Of a DNA stretch of 64,000 nt, positions 44,304 through 57,355 are shown one piece after another. The notes under the pieces are model-generated. The model did no database searches. It was given only the letters and a program-made list of their open reading frames with translations, and was not told the origin of the DNA. Positions within the stretch are counted from its first letter, which is position 1. Each line of letters starts with the position of its first letter. The stretch spans positions 43,202,429 to 43,266,428 of the forward strand of contig OX485804.1 of NCBI GenBank assembly GCA_950295325.1, given 5' to 3'. The translations under genes were made by a program, and so were the position numbers. Source of the DNA: Polytrichum commune (lineage: Eukaryota > Streptophyta > Polytrichopsida > Polytrichales > Polytrichaceae).

Positions 44304-45248
44304 TAGGGACGGAGCTAGGATTTTGACCCAGGGGGGGTTGACCTCATAATATAGGTATATCCAATGTATATTTTATTTTCAAACTTCAATAAGTGGTCGA
44401 ATTTGATTATTTATTGAGAGATTTGGACTCATCCCCGTGCTCATCCCCATAATTGTTTTTGTTAATGTTCTTAATATCCAAAGCTTTTGGCAATGGTCTT
44501 TTCGATATAGATGATCATCAGATCGACCATCCAATCATCGCCACTAGACATCGCCAATAATAAGCAGATGCCCGACTTTCCTTCAATGCACTCGTAGAAA
44601 ACATTGTGAAAAAGAACCACTGTTGATTTCCCATTGTGGTTCTTTTGACCAACCTGCTTTGCAATCGCAAAACAATTGCAATTTTTTTTTTGGTTTTACC
44701 AACTAAAAATTAGGAATTTGGGGGCTTGTAATATACTCGGGGGGGGGGGTAGTCATTGGTTGGAGTAGCAATATACGTGCGAACAAATGATAGGGTATTT
44801 TAAAAACATGGGGGCAAAAAATTATAATTGGACTTAAGAGTAATATAGAGTATCAAAAATGACACTGGACATCTTTAAAGTACTATAGGGTATGGAATAA
44901 TAGGTAATTTGGAATTATAAGTAATGCAAGCCATTTTTCTATTAACCCAAAGTAGAAATTTGCATAATGATAGCATGTGAAAAAAAGAAGAGAATTGAAA
45001 GTAATACCCCCCTATAAAATAGTGGTTGTTCGCACCTATATCCTTAATTTTTTAACACACTGCCCCCCCCCCCCGAGGTAATATACTGTTGGAATGGTCT
45101 TCAAAACGTCTTTCCAATAGTGTATTACACGTCCCAAAATTTTCAAGATTACAGTCACAAAATCAAAAAGAAAAATTTGTAGTTGTTTTGACATAATTTG
45201 TTTTACTATTGATGGCCAGGGACCCCTCGGCCCATGGCTCCGTCCCTG
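44304..45248. mobile_element. Non-autonomous hAT element with CAGGG-type termini
   Basis: It begins TAGGGACGGAGCTAGG and ends CCATGGCTCCGTCCCTG, so the inverted repeat is (T/C)AGGGACGGAGC(T/C)A. The exact 8-bp duplication CTCGGCAC flanks it at 44296-44303 and 45249-45256. YAGGG termini with 8-bp duplications are diagnostic of hAT. Without the nested MITE and its extra duplication it is about 595 bp and encodes nothing. Confidence 0.88.
44736..45077 (-). mobile_element. hAT-like MITE with poly-G termini, copy 2, nested and inverted
   Basis: 342 bp, in opposite orientation to 43568-43905 and very similar along its whole length. GTAATATA flanks both ends (44728-44735 and 45078-45085), an exact 8-bp duplication. 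It sits inside the CAGGG-type hAT element, so it is the younger insertion. The related core at 41278-41575 shows the unfilled GTAATATA site. Confidence 0.88.
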
Positions 45249-45256
45249 CTCGGCAC

Positions 45257-47978
45257 GCTTAAGGGTTAATTGGATACTATGTTATAAGCATGAATATTTG
45301 ATTACAAACTAGCTGAAATCAAATATTTGTATTATAAAGTGAGTTGAAAACCTTATTTGAGATTGATACACTACAATATATTATGCAAGGTGAATTTTAG
45401 ATAGCATCCATATGATTGGAATAAGGATCAATATCATTGGTATTCACCAAATTATTTTGCAAAGCATTTTCTTCAAGAAATATTCAAAATTCCAAGATAC
45501 ATGTAAACAAGGACAATTTAAGCTTTGAGTTGATTGGATGGAAAGGAAAGTGTCATAATTTGATGGGGAAGGGAGTTTAAGGATTCCTATGATTTAAATA
45601 TCCTTTTTATTAGTACTTCATATACCGTAAATCACCATGTAAGTTCCACACTTCACATGTTAAATGATTATTTGCGTTTGTGCCACACCAACTTTATTAC
45701 AAGATTTGGTCAATGGTTTTGTGACTCATGTCATTGTCTCTCCGAAAATGGATCAATTTTCCATGGTACTAGAGTACCTTCATTAGGTTTATTGTGATGT
45801 AGAAATCTACTTATTTCAAGTTCAAGAAGTATCAAAAATAAGTAAAGGAAAAAAACTTTGACTTGAAAATTCTATTTGTGAAAAGTCTTTACAATCACCA
45901 TCATTTTGACATCTTACTACAGTCTATTCAATGCATGTTCTACTTATTTAGATACTTATTGTGATGAAAAAAAAATTTCATGATATCTACACGTAATTAT
46001 AATCTTCACCCAAAGTAATCCACATAAATGCTTCTCTAAAATGAGCATGCTTTGACCATGAAATTTTATAATCAACAAATAAAAGGTTGTAAGTTTTGTG
46101 TACAATGTTTGAAAACTACATTGTTTATGGTATTTAGTGTCATGTACACTACATGCGAAGGGCCTAAACTAGATTCAATTTCAATAAGAAGATTCAATTT
46201 TGTCAAAAAAATCAAATTTATTTGCATTTTTCTTTTTCTATTTTTTCATATACAAAATTCATTCACAATCATCTACGAAGGGTACTGCAAAATGTTGTAT
46301 TTGTCCTTTCAAATTAAGATGTAATAGGTGAGTTTGTTCTAAAAGAGGATCCTAGCAAGCAACTTCTAAGATTTAATAAATTTTTATAAGTATGTGGAAC
46401 ATCGTTGTCATGTTTTAAATCCAAATTAATAAGTTTGTTTTTATAATGCAATGTTAGACAATAGGATTTTGGGGAGGAAAGATAAAAATAAAGCTCAAGC
46501 TCTCAAGAAATAATCAAGCATCCATGAAAAAAAATGTGAACTACTTTGACAATAGTATGTGTAAGAAAACCTTCGCTCTTTATATAAAATCATTGACAAC
46601 CTTTATTGCTATCTTTCCTCCCTATAAGAAAGCTTTGCTTTTCATATAAAACCGTTGACAATTTCATTATTTATTTCGGTTGGGCCGGCTTGGTGTGGTA
46701 GCTCACTAGTCGCTACTTGAGTTCCCTACCTTGATAGCCTCTAGCTCCCTCCTTGCTCCAGCTCCCTGGCTTGATAGCCCTGCCCAACCGAAAGCAACTT
46801 GGAGATGCTCTGGCTGGTTGATTGCAAAGAAGGTGCCTTGCAACTAGTCAACTAGAGCACTTTGTGAGGCTTTGTTCCCAATGCCCTAGCTAGCCGCTGC
46901 CTCCCTTGTTGAACTCCAAACCGGGGGGGGGGGGGGTTGGTTGGCTGGCTGAGACCTTCATCCCCCCAGTGTGGTAGGTGTATAAGCGCACTTGAATCTA
47001 AGTTTCATGAGGTGACACTAATAATGAAGTTGCCAATCACTAGTGCAACCTAGGAGACACCTCAAAATAGGGTGAGTGACACTATTATGCATGTGACACT
47101 AAATACCATAAACAATGTATATCTAAGATGCATATGTAACTTGTCTTTCGATTACCTATAAGATCCAATTTTTTGGTAAATAATATAATAATAAATATTC
47201 CAATAAAAATGTTAATGCTATGTAGATGCTTAAAAGGACACTTGCCACTCGCCCACTGATAATTTACAGTTTACTTTTGAGTATGCAGTGGATTGAACCC
47301 CGGAGTTATGGGCCTTTCACATTGAATCCGGCCCAAAACACATTAGGTAATCCCACTACTTACAGCACCTACGACCGCACACAGACAAGGGCATGTAGGG
47401 AAAGCATGGCAGGGCATCGTCGAAGCACAGGCTGTTGCCGAACGTAATATAGGCTCAGGCTCGGCACCAGCTTCGACGGCCCATCGAGCCTGATTTACCA
47501 GGCTCGGACCGGGCTCGGTCCCGTCTCCAAGCGTTCGGGTGGGAGAAACCGGTGGTAGGTTCGGGGAGCGTCGAACGTGATTTACCAAGTTCGGATCCCG
47601 GACCGGAGCCCAACTCGGGGAGCACGGGTGGCGAAGACCGGGCGCAGGAAGGCCGGGCGACCTTGATAGAGAATACACAGGGTGAAAGCAAAGCAAAGGG
47701 AGCGAAGAGAAGAGAAAGCGAGCGAGCGAGCGAGCGAGAGAAGAGTGAGGTCTGGAGGTTTGACGGTGAAAAAATCATGTGTGGGGTGCGGTGCGATTGT
47801 ACAGTTTCGGAGGGTGTAGGAGGATTGTGAGATTGTCGAAACATTTGAGAAATTTTTCGAAGAGGAGAGGCAGAGGAGAGGTTGTTAAGAAGGGAGGAAG
47901 AGGAGAAGAGGAGCAAACAGCAGGAAAGGAAGGGGAGAAAAGGGAGATGCGATAAGTAAGAAAGAGGAAGAGGGTACA
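45257..47978. other. Intergenic region and leader of RING1
   Basis: 45257-46970 is AT-rich without a gene; a G-run lies at 46923-46936. 46975-47145 is a degenerate ACAC-family copy. From about 47400 the GC content rises sharply and 47600-47978 is purine-rich, with (GAGC)n at about 47717-47740, as expected for the transcription start and 5' leader of RING1. Arg- or Ser-rich open frames there are composition artefacts. Confidence 0.45.
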
Positions 47979-50900
47979 ATGCCAGCTCAAGGGCGTGCGG
48001 ACCTCGAGCCGCCGAGTGCTCCGAATGCAGATGGTAAAGAAGTTGTGGTGATTTGGATTGTAATTCCTTTTTCTGCAGAAGATTGTAGCAGTAGATTTTG
48101 AGAGCGGCGTGATGTGCAGTAGTAGTAGTAGTAGTAGGCGTTCAGCTCCAATTGCGCTCGGTGAACTCGCATCCTTGCCTCCTACTGTTGTTAATAGAAA
48201 GATGTTCCGTCTGGACTGCGCTAGTACAGAAGAAGCATCAAGGCACGGGATCGAACACTAGCGAGTGTCCAGTGGTTCCTTAAGAGTGTTTGCGTGGAAA
48301 AGATGTTGTTTCCGTAGAATCGATGATTGTCAGCACCGGGACGAACAAAACAATTCTTCAAGAGCTCCTTTCATGCTATATGGGAGAAACTCTCACACAC
48401 TTTTTGATTAATATTTGCTTATGGCTCCTGCTGTCACAGAGATGTTACGACTCGGCTTCTCTCCTCATACACTACTCTTCATTTGTAACGACATTATTAA
48501 CGTCAGTTATTACAAGTATCTATATTCTCTATATTCTTCTCACGTTCTATTATATCGATTGATCAATTAGTAGAAGGGGGTGGGTCATCGTATCTAAGGT
48601 AGCGTGTGCTAATCCAGTTGGTCGACTGCTCGTTTGGCATGGCAGGTATTCCTGTGTCTCCTTCCAATGGCGAAAACAAGGAGTAAGTTGTTTTTCCATC
48701 TTCTTACAACGCACCGTTCATTCTTCTTGATTTTGTACAGTTGATTAATATCCTACACCATTGTAGCCTGATCCTTGACCTGTGCTGCAAGTACATGGAA
48801 CTGTAGTAGTCTCTTGATGATTCCACATATCTTTCTCAAGTCATAGTGTATGTAACAATATATTATAAATGTATATCTATCCCACAGCGATGACCTCCGT
48901 CGTTCCAAATCCTCAATTCTTACATGTTACATGTTGCAACTCTTTCCTCTATATTGTAGAGCATCCGCCATAAAATACTAAGAAGTCCTGATGAATCACT
49001 GTTGTAGCAAGCAAATCGTTCTCAGCTCATATATTGATGCAATTTTCTTATCATGTTGTCCCGCATCGATTATCTGCTACATTTCCTTCTCAGTGCCGTT
49101 TATCCCTAGTAATACTAAACGGAACTCATTCCCCTAAACGTAACCCCTATATTATAAAGTGATCTAGAAGTCGAGCCGTGATAGAATCGATGCTGACGCA
49201 CATCTAGGGAGATCAACATTCGTTTTGTTCGTTGCTTCCCAAAATATGTAGTCCACGAGTTAATGCCATGCTGAAAAAGAGTGGCGAACATTCACAAATT
49301 GGGATAGTATCTGCATCAACGATGCATAGCCCTCTGGCTATTTATCACATGAAATTTGACCAGATTTGACTGCTTGCTAGCGAGCCTCTGATGTGGATTG
49401 AGGAAGTCTATTCACAAGGGCCTTGTTTAGGTAAATATCATCGCAATAGTCATCGTTGTTACTTTCAGGTCGTGTACAATTCGTCTTTAATGGTCTAGGT
49501 TACAGCATTTGAACTCGGCTGTCTTTGGTAGAGATGAGGATTTCTTGCTGCATCGACCTGTATGTCTTATTTCAAAGGTTCTGAGTGATTTCGTTTTGTT
49601 GACACAGCTATATCACGGTATGTCGGTCAGATATACGCAAGGAGATGCAGTGTCCGATTTGTCTCGGTAATCTGAACTCTACACTAATTCTGGTTGCCTA
49701 TTATCCTCTTTCCTGCTGCTCCAAATTGTATGTACCAAATGGAGTCTCACCTCTTGACTGTATGTCTTTAATTGAGTAGGTATTATACGGAAGACACGTA
49801 CAGTTATGGAGTGCCTGCATCGATTTTGCAGAGAGTGCATTGACAAATCAATGCGACTCGGGTAAATTTTTGTCCCTTTCTTATGAGCGGAGGTTCTGTA
49901 TCACAGTGCAGCTTTTGTATTGTTCAATTTAAACATGAACATTTGATGAACTTATGACATCTATCTCCAATTATAAAGCTTCTCAGTGGATGCTCTCTCA
50001 TTCCATGTAGAGTTCTTATTCTTGCATGGCTTCTATTACTCTCCTTGGCTTGATTTGTTTTGGAGAATAAGCTATGAAACTAGAAACGTATTCCTCACCA
50101 GAAGTAAAATGTTGATCTGTCAATGGTAGTGTGAAAGATTACGTGCATGTTGTAAATAGAATATCTTACAAGGAGGAGATTTTTCTTCGTCCATTTTGAT
50201 GTTTGCAGAAATAATGAATGCCCTGCTTGTCGTACTCACTGTGCAAGCCGTAGATCATTGAGGGATGATCCAAATTTTGATGCATTAGTCGCAGCTATAT
50301 ATCCAGACCTTGACGAATATGAAGAGGAGGTAATTGCTTTGGGATGGTTTGATTTTTGTACTTGACGAGGTTCAGGAATCTGTCTAGGCTCTGTATACAT
50401 TGTGCCCTGATCAATCCGCAAGCTGTCTTTCTTCTATACTCTTGACCAATTGAATGTCCTCCGATAGTTTGGAACTCATGCCTGTCTATTTTCAGCTGAT
50501 GGTGACAGTTTCTAGTAGGCCAGGGTACTTCGAAGCACTATGCACGATTTCTTGATGTTGTATGTGGGCAAACACTCAGTTTGAATCTCTGATAATAATC
50601 GTGGAAGATATTGGAAATTTCTCTCAACAGGAATCAGCTCTTTTTGAAGACGAAGCTTGTGTTAACAGACAAGTATGTAAATCTATCCTACTCGGAGGGG
50701 AATTATCTTCGGGCTTGTACTATGCATTGCTCCAAGTTTCATGTTTGAGGACTGTAATATTGTATGTTGCATATTCTCAATTACAGTGTTGGATTTTATG
50801 TGAAAAGTGACCCATAGTTTTGCTATTCCCGAGCCACATTCCTTAATGAACTTTAGAGACATAGTCGAGGAGAGATATGTGCACAGATACTTGTCCATTT

Positions 50901-53900
50901 ACGTTTGAAAACGATTCTACCTCTTTTGAGAAGTTACTGCTCACAGTTGGAAGATCTCATGTTTCTTGTAATGCTTGGGGAGTGGCTGGATGTTATCAAT
51001 GTATGTACACAAATAGCATGAATATTTGACAAATACTGGTTGAACCATATACATGACTCAGTGCTGCATTCTGGAAAATCTTCGTTCGTTGTAAACCGTT
51101 ATCTGAATATCTGCAGAAGACGAAGTTGGAATGCCAATTGCATCCTCACAACCTAATAAAACTGTCTCTTTGGTCTCAAAATCCGTCAAAATATTTGTCA
51201 ACAGATCCAGGCAAGTATTGCCGATACATTCAAGCGGCAGTCAGAAGCTGTTGCAAGACGTCGCAGTACTACAGCGAAGGCAACAGCTGCAGCAATTGTG
51301 AGGAAAGCTCATGGCAATTTTCAAAGTTTACAGTCCAGACAAAGAGGTCGTGGGCGTGGAAGGCGTGGAGGTCTGAGACACAGGTAAGAGTTTAGTGGAT
51401 CCAGATTTTTCTCTTGATTACTACTTTATGTCTCAGATGGCCCAGAATGGTACACATAACAAGGCTTTATTTATACTCTCAGGTGAACGTAAAATAAAGT
51501 GTGTCATGGTTTCCTCCTTCTAGGTATAGTGAAGGTTCTGCACGGTATGAGGAGGACGATGATTTTTCTGCTTCTTCTGGTGATGAACCACAGAGTGAAC
51601 CTGAACCAGAGAGGAAAAAACGGAGGTCCAAGGTGCAAGTGTCCGGAAACACTAGCGGTGAAGAAAACAGTGAGAATGAATCACTTGGTGGTATGGTCGA
51701 AGTCTCACTTTTCTTTTTGTTGAAGGATATACATTGTATGTAGCAGTTCCAAGAGTTAATATAGATTGCATCTTAGGGAGGGATGGAAGTAAGGTACTCC
51801 ATGTCTAATTTTCGTGTGAGACCAGAGACAATGCTATTAGGTTTGTGATGTTGCAGTGGTCATTCCAACTTACTTCGGTCTTGTTTCAATTTACTTAAGG
51901 AATTGCTTCTGTTGACAGCTAGAAGTTTTAATAGGTATTGATGTTTTGTGGAGTTTGTGTACAGTGCACACAGACATTCTTGTGGCACAAATAGATTGGA
52001 ATGTAGATCTATAGCATCTAAACTGGCGGGTTGCAATGTATAGCATTGGCAGCACGTGGATGAATAATGTCAGTACATGATGAGTAGACTGGCTGTAGAG
52101 ATTCACATTTGGTTACATCTGCACCAGGCAAAACGGAGAGGGCTGATGCACATCCCTCTTGTTCTGGTGATCAAACGCCCTCTGAATCTTTGGCAAGGGG
52201 AAGTGATGGGGATGCATCTCCGATCAATAATGAAGGGACTCTGAAAAGTTGGGCCAAAGGTACACGAAGTCACACACGGTATGGGAGTGCTAGCGGTGCT
52301 CCTGGTGCCAATGGCCGGAGTGTAAAGACATTACCGCGGGCGAAGGAGCTAGTGGAGGCTTTGATGGCTGCTGCACGCACAGAAAATGAAAATGAGGTGA
52401 CCTGTCAATCCTTTCACTTTTCAAATGCCAACTGACATAGGGATACCTGGGTTATAAGGACTAGCTCAATGTATTAAAAGAAAAGATGACACCAGGTTTG
52501 AGTTGACAGTCACAGTTCGAAGCACTAGATTGCCAAGAAGGGTCTATTTTCAATAGATGTGCGATCATGGTAGTGGAGCAATTGAGAACTACAATTACAC
52601 TTAATGGGTCTATGTGTAATTCTGTTCAACGATCCAAAGGACTTTGTACTTTTCTTGAAGTCCAGGTCATAAGTCAAAAGATGCAAGCTTTCATACCTTG
52701 ACAATTTTTTGTTACATATAACAGATGTGGTAAATATTCTTCATGCAAGATACATGATGCTTCGTGAGTTTAAATCATATACAATGTTTTTGTCAGTCAT
52801 GCATATGAATCTCCAAGAAGTTAACAGATTTTCCTCTTCGTGAAGCAGTGCGTTGTGCACTTGAACCTACAACCATTGAATGAAGGATCGGATGATGAAG
52901 ATACCTTGCCGACCCTGGAGCGACCTTACTTGTCTTGTCCACCGAACATGACTGTCCAACACCTTTGCAAGGTATTTTCAGTGTAATTCCAGCGTCCTAA
53001 TGGTGAATATCAGGTCTCTACCTATCTTGTACCCATCAATTACAGAAGTCCGGATGTTTACTTAGTTGATATTCTACAGAAAGTAGTAAAGGCAAAAGCA
53101 TGTTGGTCGGTTTTGGCAGAGAAAAGTACGTGCTAAGTTTGTACTCGTACTTTCCAAGTCTATGAGCAGGATTCTCCAGATAGAACCCATTTTGTAATGT
53201 CCACATCTTTGAGCTGGTAATGTCTTTAGCAGGCTTCAGTATCTTCTCAACTCAAACTGCCTGTTTGGACACTAGCAATGAAGGAGGGCAGATGCAAATG
53301 GGGAACCGAAGGTTTATGTTACCATTTATATTTTATGTAGGCTTGAGTAACGTCTTGAATATTGTCTTCTCAGTATTGTGGAATTCGACAACTAATGTGC
53401 TGATTTTAAATCTGTGATTTTCTTGGGGATTGTGCGTGTCAGTTTCTCGCAACCCGTTTGAGTCCTCCACCAGAGTCAGACCTGGAGATACTTGTGCAGA
53501 GTAAAACTGAGCAGGTTTCAATCCCAAAACCTCCTCAGCGGCTGAGCAAGCTTATGAAAGGGAAGGCCTGGGCTCCTAGAGCAGAGTGTGGGAAGGAGGT
53601 CATGCTTCTGTCTTCCGAGCACACACTTGACCGTGTACTGTGTGATTTCTGGGATTACAATGGTAATCTGGTAAGTCACGTTCCGCCTTCCTTTGATTAC
53701 AATTTTGATATCCAAATGTCCAAAACAGACACAAAGTCAAAACTGCTTCCTTAACCCCTAGTGGCTTAAGCCTCTTTCACATAACAACAAACATTTGTTG
53801 GTTTGCTAGGAAATGAAGGTTACAAGGTGAAAAGGCAAAAACCTTGTGAACCAAAGTTGTTGATATTGATATATGGATCACATCCATTTGATAGTTGTTT

Positions 53901-55198
53901 CCATAAAGTGTCGAGTAAGCATTTTAAAGTACGAAACTAACTATACTAACCTTAATTTATGATTATAAAGAATTGGGTTGAAATTGTTTATACGTGCTTA
54001 CCATATGTAGACTTATGATTTGACAAGACATTGCAGTCAAATGTGACTTTGTGTTTGCTACTCAAAGAAAGTGAAGGACTGAGTACAAAAATATTCTAAT
54101 AGATAGAATTTTTTAGCAAAATGTAATGAGAAATACATATATTGATCATGTTATGTGCACCAAGTCTCACACAATTATGATCTGATATGGATTTTCTATG
54201 AATTGTGAAAGTTCAAAGTGCTTAAAACCAATTTCACGACATTATACTCAGAAATATATAATCTACATGAATGTCTTCTATATAAATGCACAACTTCCAT
54301 AGTTTGATAAGTGTCATTTGAGTACACTCCAACCTCCCTAATATCACGTCTGTGGCAACTAAAGTGCATGTGATATTAAGGAGGTCTGCAGTGTTAACAT
54401 GGATGCGTGATAATAAAAATTTAGTGTAGTGTGTGACATTAGGGGAATCACACAAAGTCAATATTGCAATAATGACGATGATGACAACATGATGCGTGCG
54501 AGCATGTGGTTTGAATTTTTTGGTGGATTATTTGAATATCAAAAGCCATGATATATAAGAGGGAAATGTGACAGCAAGGAAGGAGATTTACCTAGGGTTT
54601 GGGGGTATAAGCGAGGGAGTGACATTACGGAGGTTAGGGTGTATCAGAGCTCTTATTCTTTAAAGTTTAGGTGTGTCTGTGGCTACTGATCGGTAAAAAG
54701 TGCACCACACAAATTCTCAGCACATTTGTGGAAAGAAAAAACAGTTCCTTATGGAACCTAAATCAAAAGTTGTTGAATGGAAGTCATTTATGACATCTAT
54801 GACCCACACAAGCAAAATGATGTTGTTTACATCTCCGTCCACCTTTCTGGAAGTTATCATCTGGAGTCAATCATCTGCGTAGGCATTTGGGGTTAAGTGA
54901 CTCACTTGCAAGTTGAGGGTCCACCAATCTGCAAGCACCTTGTGGTTAATGTCCCATTTGAGTATCACAGACCGAATGATTTATGTTTGGATAAATCGGT
55001 GGCATTTGTTGTAGTTACAGAAGATCTTTAAAATCTGTCTGTACTACCCAGTGCTTAAAATTTGCAATTTGATCCTCCTCTGCCTCGTAAAAATCCTCTC
55101 TGTGCTCCCATTTCTCACTAATATACGGACCTATAATTCATTTCTATGGGTTGGTGCTTTTGGTGTGGCAGGAACTTCTGTATCGACGGAGGAGCTGA
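47979..55198 (+). CDS. RING1: RING1-type PRC1 E3 ubiquitin ligase, 12 exons
   Basis: Exons 47979-48033, 48646-48682, 49608-49666, 49780-49861, 50209-50329, 50631-50672, 51205-51383, 51524-51690, 52128-52396, 52849-52971, 53443-53670 and 55172-55198 give 462 residues, every phase consistent. Plant RING1 proteins are the catalytic core of Polycomb repressive complex 1, monoubiquitinating histone H2A. The RING-HC finger is C46, C49, C62, H64, C67, C70, C82 and C85 ([40 protein letters not shown]). [20 protein letters not shown] follows, as in Arabidopsis RING1[22 protein letters not shown], a basic Arg/Gly patch and an acidic Ser/Glu linker come next. The C-terminal about 115 residues correspond to the RAWUL-like domain that binds partner subunits. 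A (TAG)n run at 48118-48135 lies in intron 1. The start is the first ATG that phases into exon 2. Confidence 0.92.
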
Positions 55199-57221
55199 TC
55201 ACAGCCTTCATCTCAGCTTCAGCATGATTTGATAATTTACTTATGAGTCCTTGAGATACCAGACACATCATCAAGATTTACACAGGGGTTGGAGCACGAA
55301 ATAAAGTGCAGGAACAAGAAGGTCCTCGTCTCAACAGATCTTGCAATTATTTCGTGAAACTCTGTAAAAGCTTCTCTCCAGGAATATTTGAAAAGTTGAT
55401 TATTTCAATAATGATGGGAATGTAACCCCATCTTAACAGAGAGTTTTGATTCCACTTGCATGTCTGGAAATTCGGGTTGCTGAGTTTCGAGATTTCAGTT
55501 GTGATCAACACTTGGGAAGGTTCTTTTCTTTTCTTTTTTTATCTTTGGCATTGTTCAAGCAGCAGACCTGAATGCTTATCCAGGCAATTTGGATTTTCGT
55601 TCCTTTAAGTGCACAACATAGGCCACCTGCCAACATGCTGTGACTTGTAAGGGAAACTTGTCTTAAGTGGCTTGTTTTCTTGATCAGACCTGTGTATTTG
55701 ATTGGTATGTGGTTCAGTGAGGATCAAAGAGAAAACACCATAAAGAGAGATGTTTAAAAGAGATTGGACTACGTCTTCAAATATCCATAACTACTTCTAC
55801 ACTCAACAATAAACACAAGTGGGGGGACCTATGTATCCAAGTTAAGAAATCAATAAACATGCACTTCTGATAACCATAACTAAATCAAGGAAGGTCCGAT
55901 TTTCCATTTGGTTTGTGCAAATGTTTCATCGTAGATTTACTAATGCAACACAAGTTTTGTTGTGTAAATCTAATCGGTAGAAGTTGGAGGACATGAAAAA
56001 CGAACCAAGACATACCTTATAGCCTTGTTATACCAATGAAAATCATGATGTCACTGGTAAATAAGTGATGATATCCAATTGATCTTACCATTTAAAGGAT
56101 TCAAAAATAGGTTCAATATGATAATTAGCAAGCCTTCCTTTAATGTTGGCTTTCCACAAGCAATTATCTAAACTTTGGCATCTCAATCTATAAAGAACGT
56201 GGGGTCTCAATATACACCCATATACACAATTTTATGCAAGCCTCACCAAGTTTAGAAATCATTATTTTTCATACTTGTGGGTACGAATCCTTATCATATA
56301 CATTGTCTTATGTCAAAGAGAAAATAAAAATAGTACACTCATACTTGACCTTGATGATCAAAATACAATGTATATGCTTGCATCCAAAGGATTGAGTCAA
56401 ACTTTTTTTTTTAATAAGTATAGCTATTTATGGACTACGTAACCCCCAAGGAGGTTACTGGACATATCCATTTTGTGCCATTTTCTCTAAGGTGGATCAT
56501 GGAGATCTAGGGCTTAGATTGAGGGCTAGGGAGGACGAGGATTATCCTCTACAGAAGTCATCCTCTTCCCCACTTCTGGAGGAACGCCGCCTTAAGGTAT
56601 TGAGGCTTTAAAGCATCACTTTAAGAAAAAAATTCCATTTCAGGAAGGGTAAGTAGCTTGAATTTTTTTCAGAAAAAAATCCATAGATTTGAAAATCTAT
56701 ACAGGGTCTACAAAATAATAATAATAATAAAATTCACATGCAACCCAGAGAAATTCTCAAAGTCATGTTAAGGAAAGAGCCTTTAATTGTCAACTAGGGG
56801 GGGGGGGTCTATTGATGTTGGATTGCTGAGTCAGAAACACCACAAAATCAACCTTATTATAGGTGAGGGTCTATTATTGAATGAAGGTGTTGTCCCCCTT
56901 TTGTGGATCACTTCTTACACCGCCTTGTTGAGCGGATAGATCCCGCTTAGCCATTGTGATTGGCCAAAGTTGGTGCTCTTCTAAAAATGTTCTTGCATCC
57001 TTCTTACACTGCTATTATGAATGGCCGAAGTGGTGTTATTTTATACTTAATGCCACATGTGGTCATCGATTTTAACAATGACTATTGATGACCCTATTAC
57101 ACTCACTCGTTGATAGCTTAAGGATTAAAAATAGGTCTCACCAAAAGGAAGGTGACATTGTAAGGCCTTAGTACCTAAGGTGCTAGATGGTTAGAAGACA
57201 AAGGGAATTTATATACATTGT
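55199..57221. other. RING1 3' flank and repeat-bearing intergenic DNA
   Basis: The RING1 3' UTR probably covers the first 300-450 bp. About 55665-55850 is a CTAAGGT-family copy. 56400-56600 is GC-richer but has no open coding frame. A G-run lies at 56799-56808. No gene is seen. Confidence 0.4.
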
Positions 57222-57355
57222 AAAACCACTTAGAGTTTATGAGTATGATAACTGACATGAGGAGCCCAACGATAGATTGTAGCTAGTGCACTTGACATGG
57301 CTATAACCCATAGTTGGGCTCCTCATGTCAATTATCATACATCATAAGTGGTTTG
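57222..57355. repeat. Long foldback hairpin
   Basis: Left arm GTATGATAACTGACATGAGG continuing AGCCCAAC and the facing right arm match over 27 of 28 positions, with a loop of about 42 nt. The arms extend outward with a few gaps (AAACCACTTA on both sides). The dimensions fit a foldback MITE or a small-RNA precursor; nothing in the sequence decides between them. Confidence 0.6.

Noticed and set aside
47343-47979. Several Ser/Arg/Pro-rich open frames on both strands
   Set aside because: They come from the GC- and purine-rich leader of RING1, including (GAGC)n; no protein family fits.
51126-51395. 90-codon frame overlapping RING1 exon 7
   Set aside because: Wrong frame; the exon is read in the frame giving [14 protein letters not shown], matching RING1 proteins.
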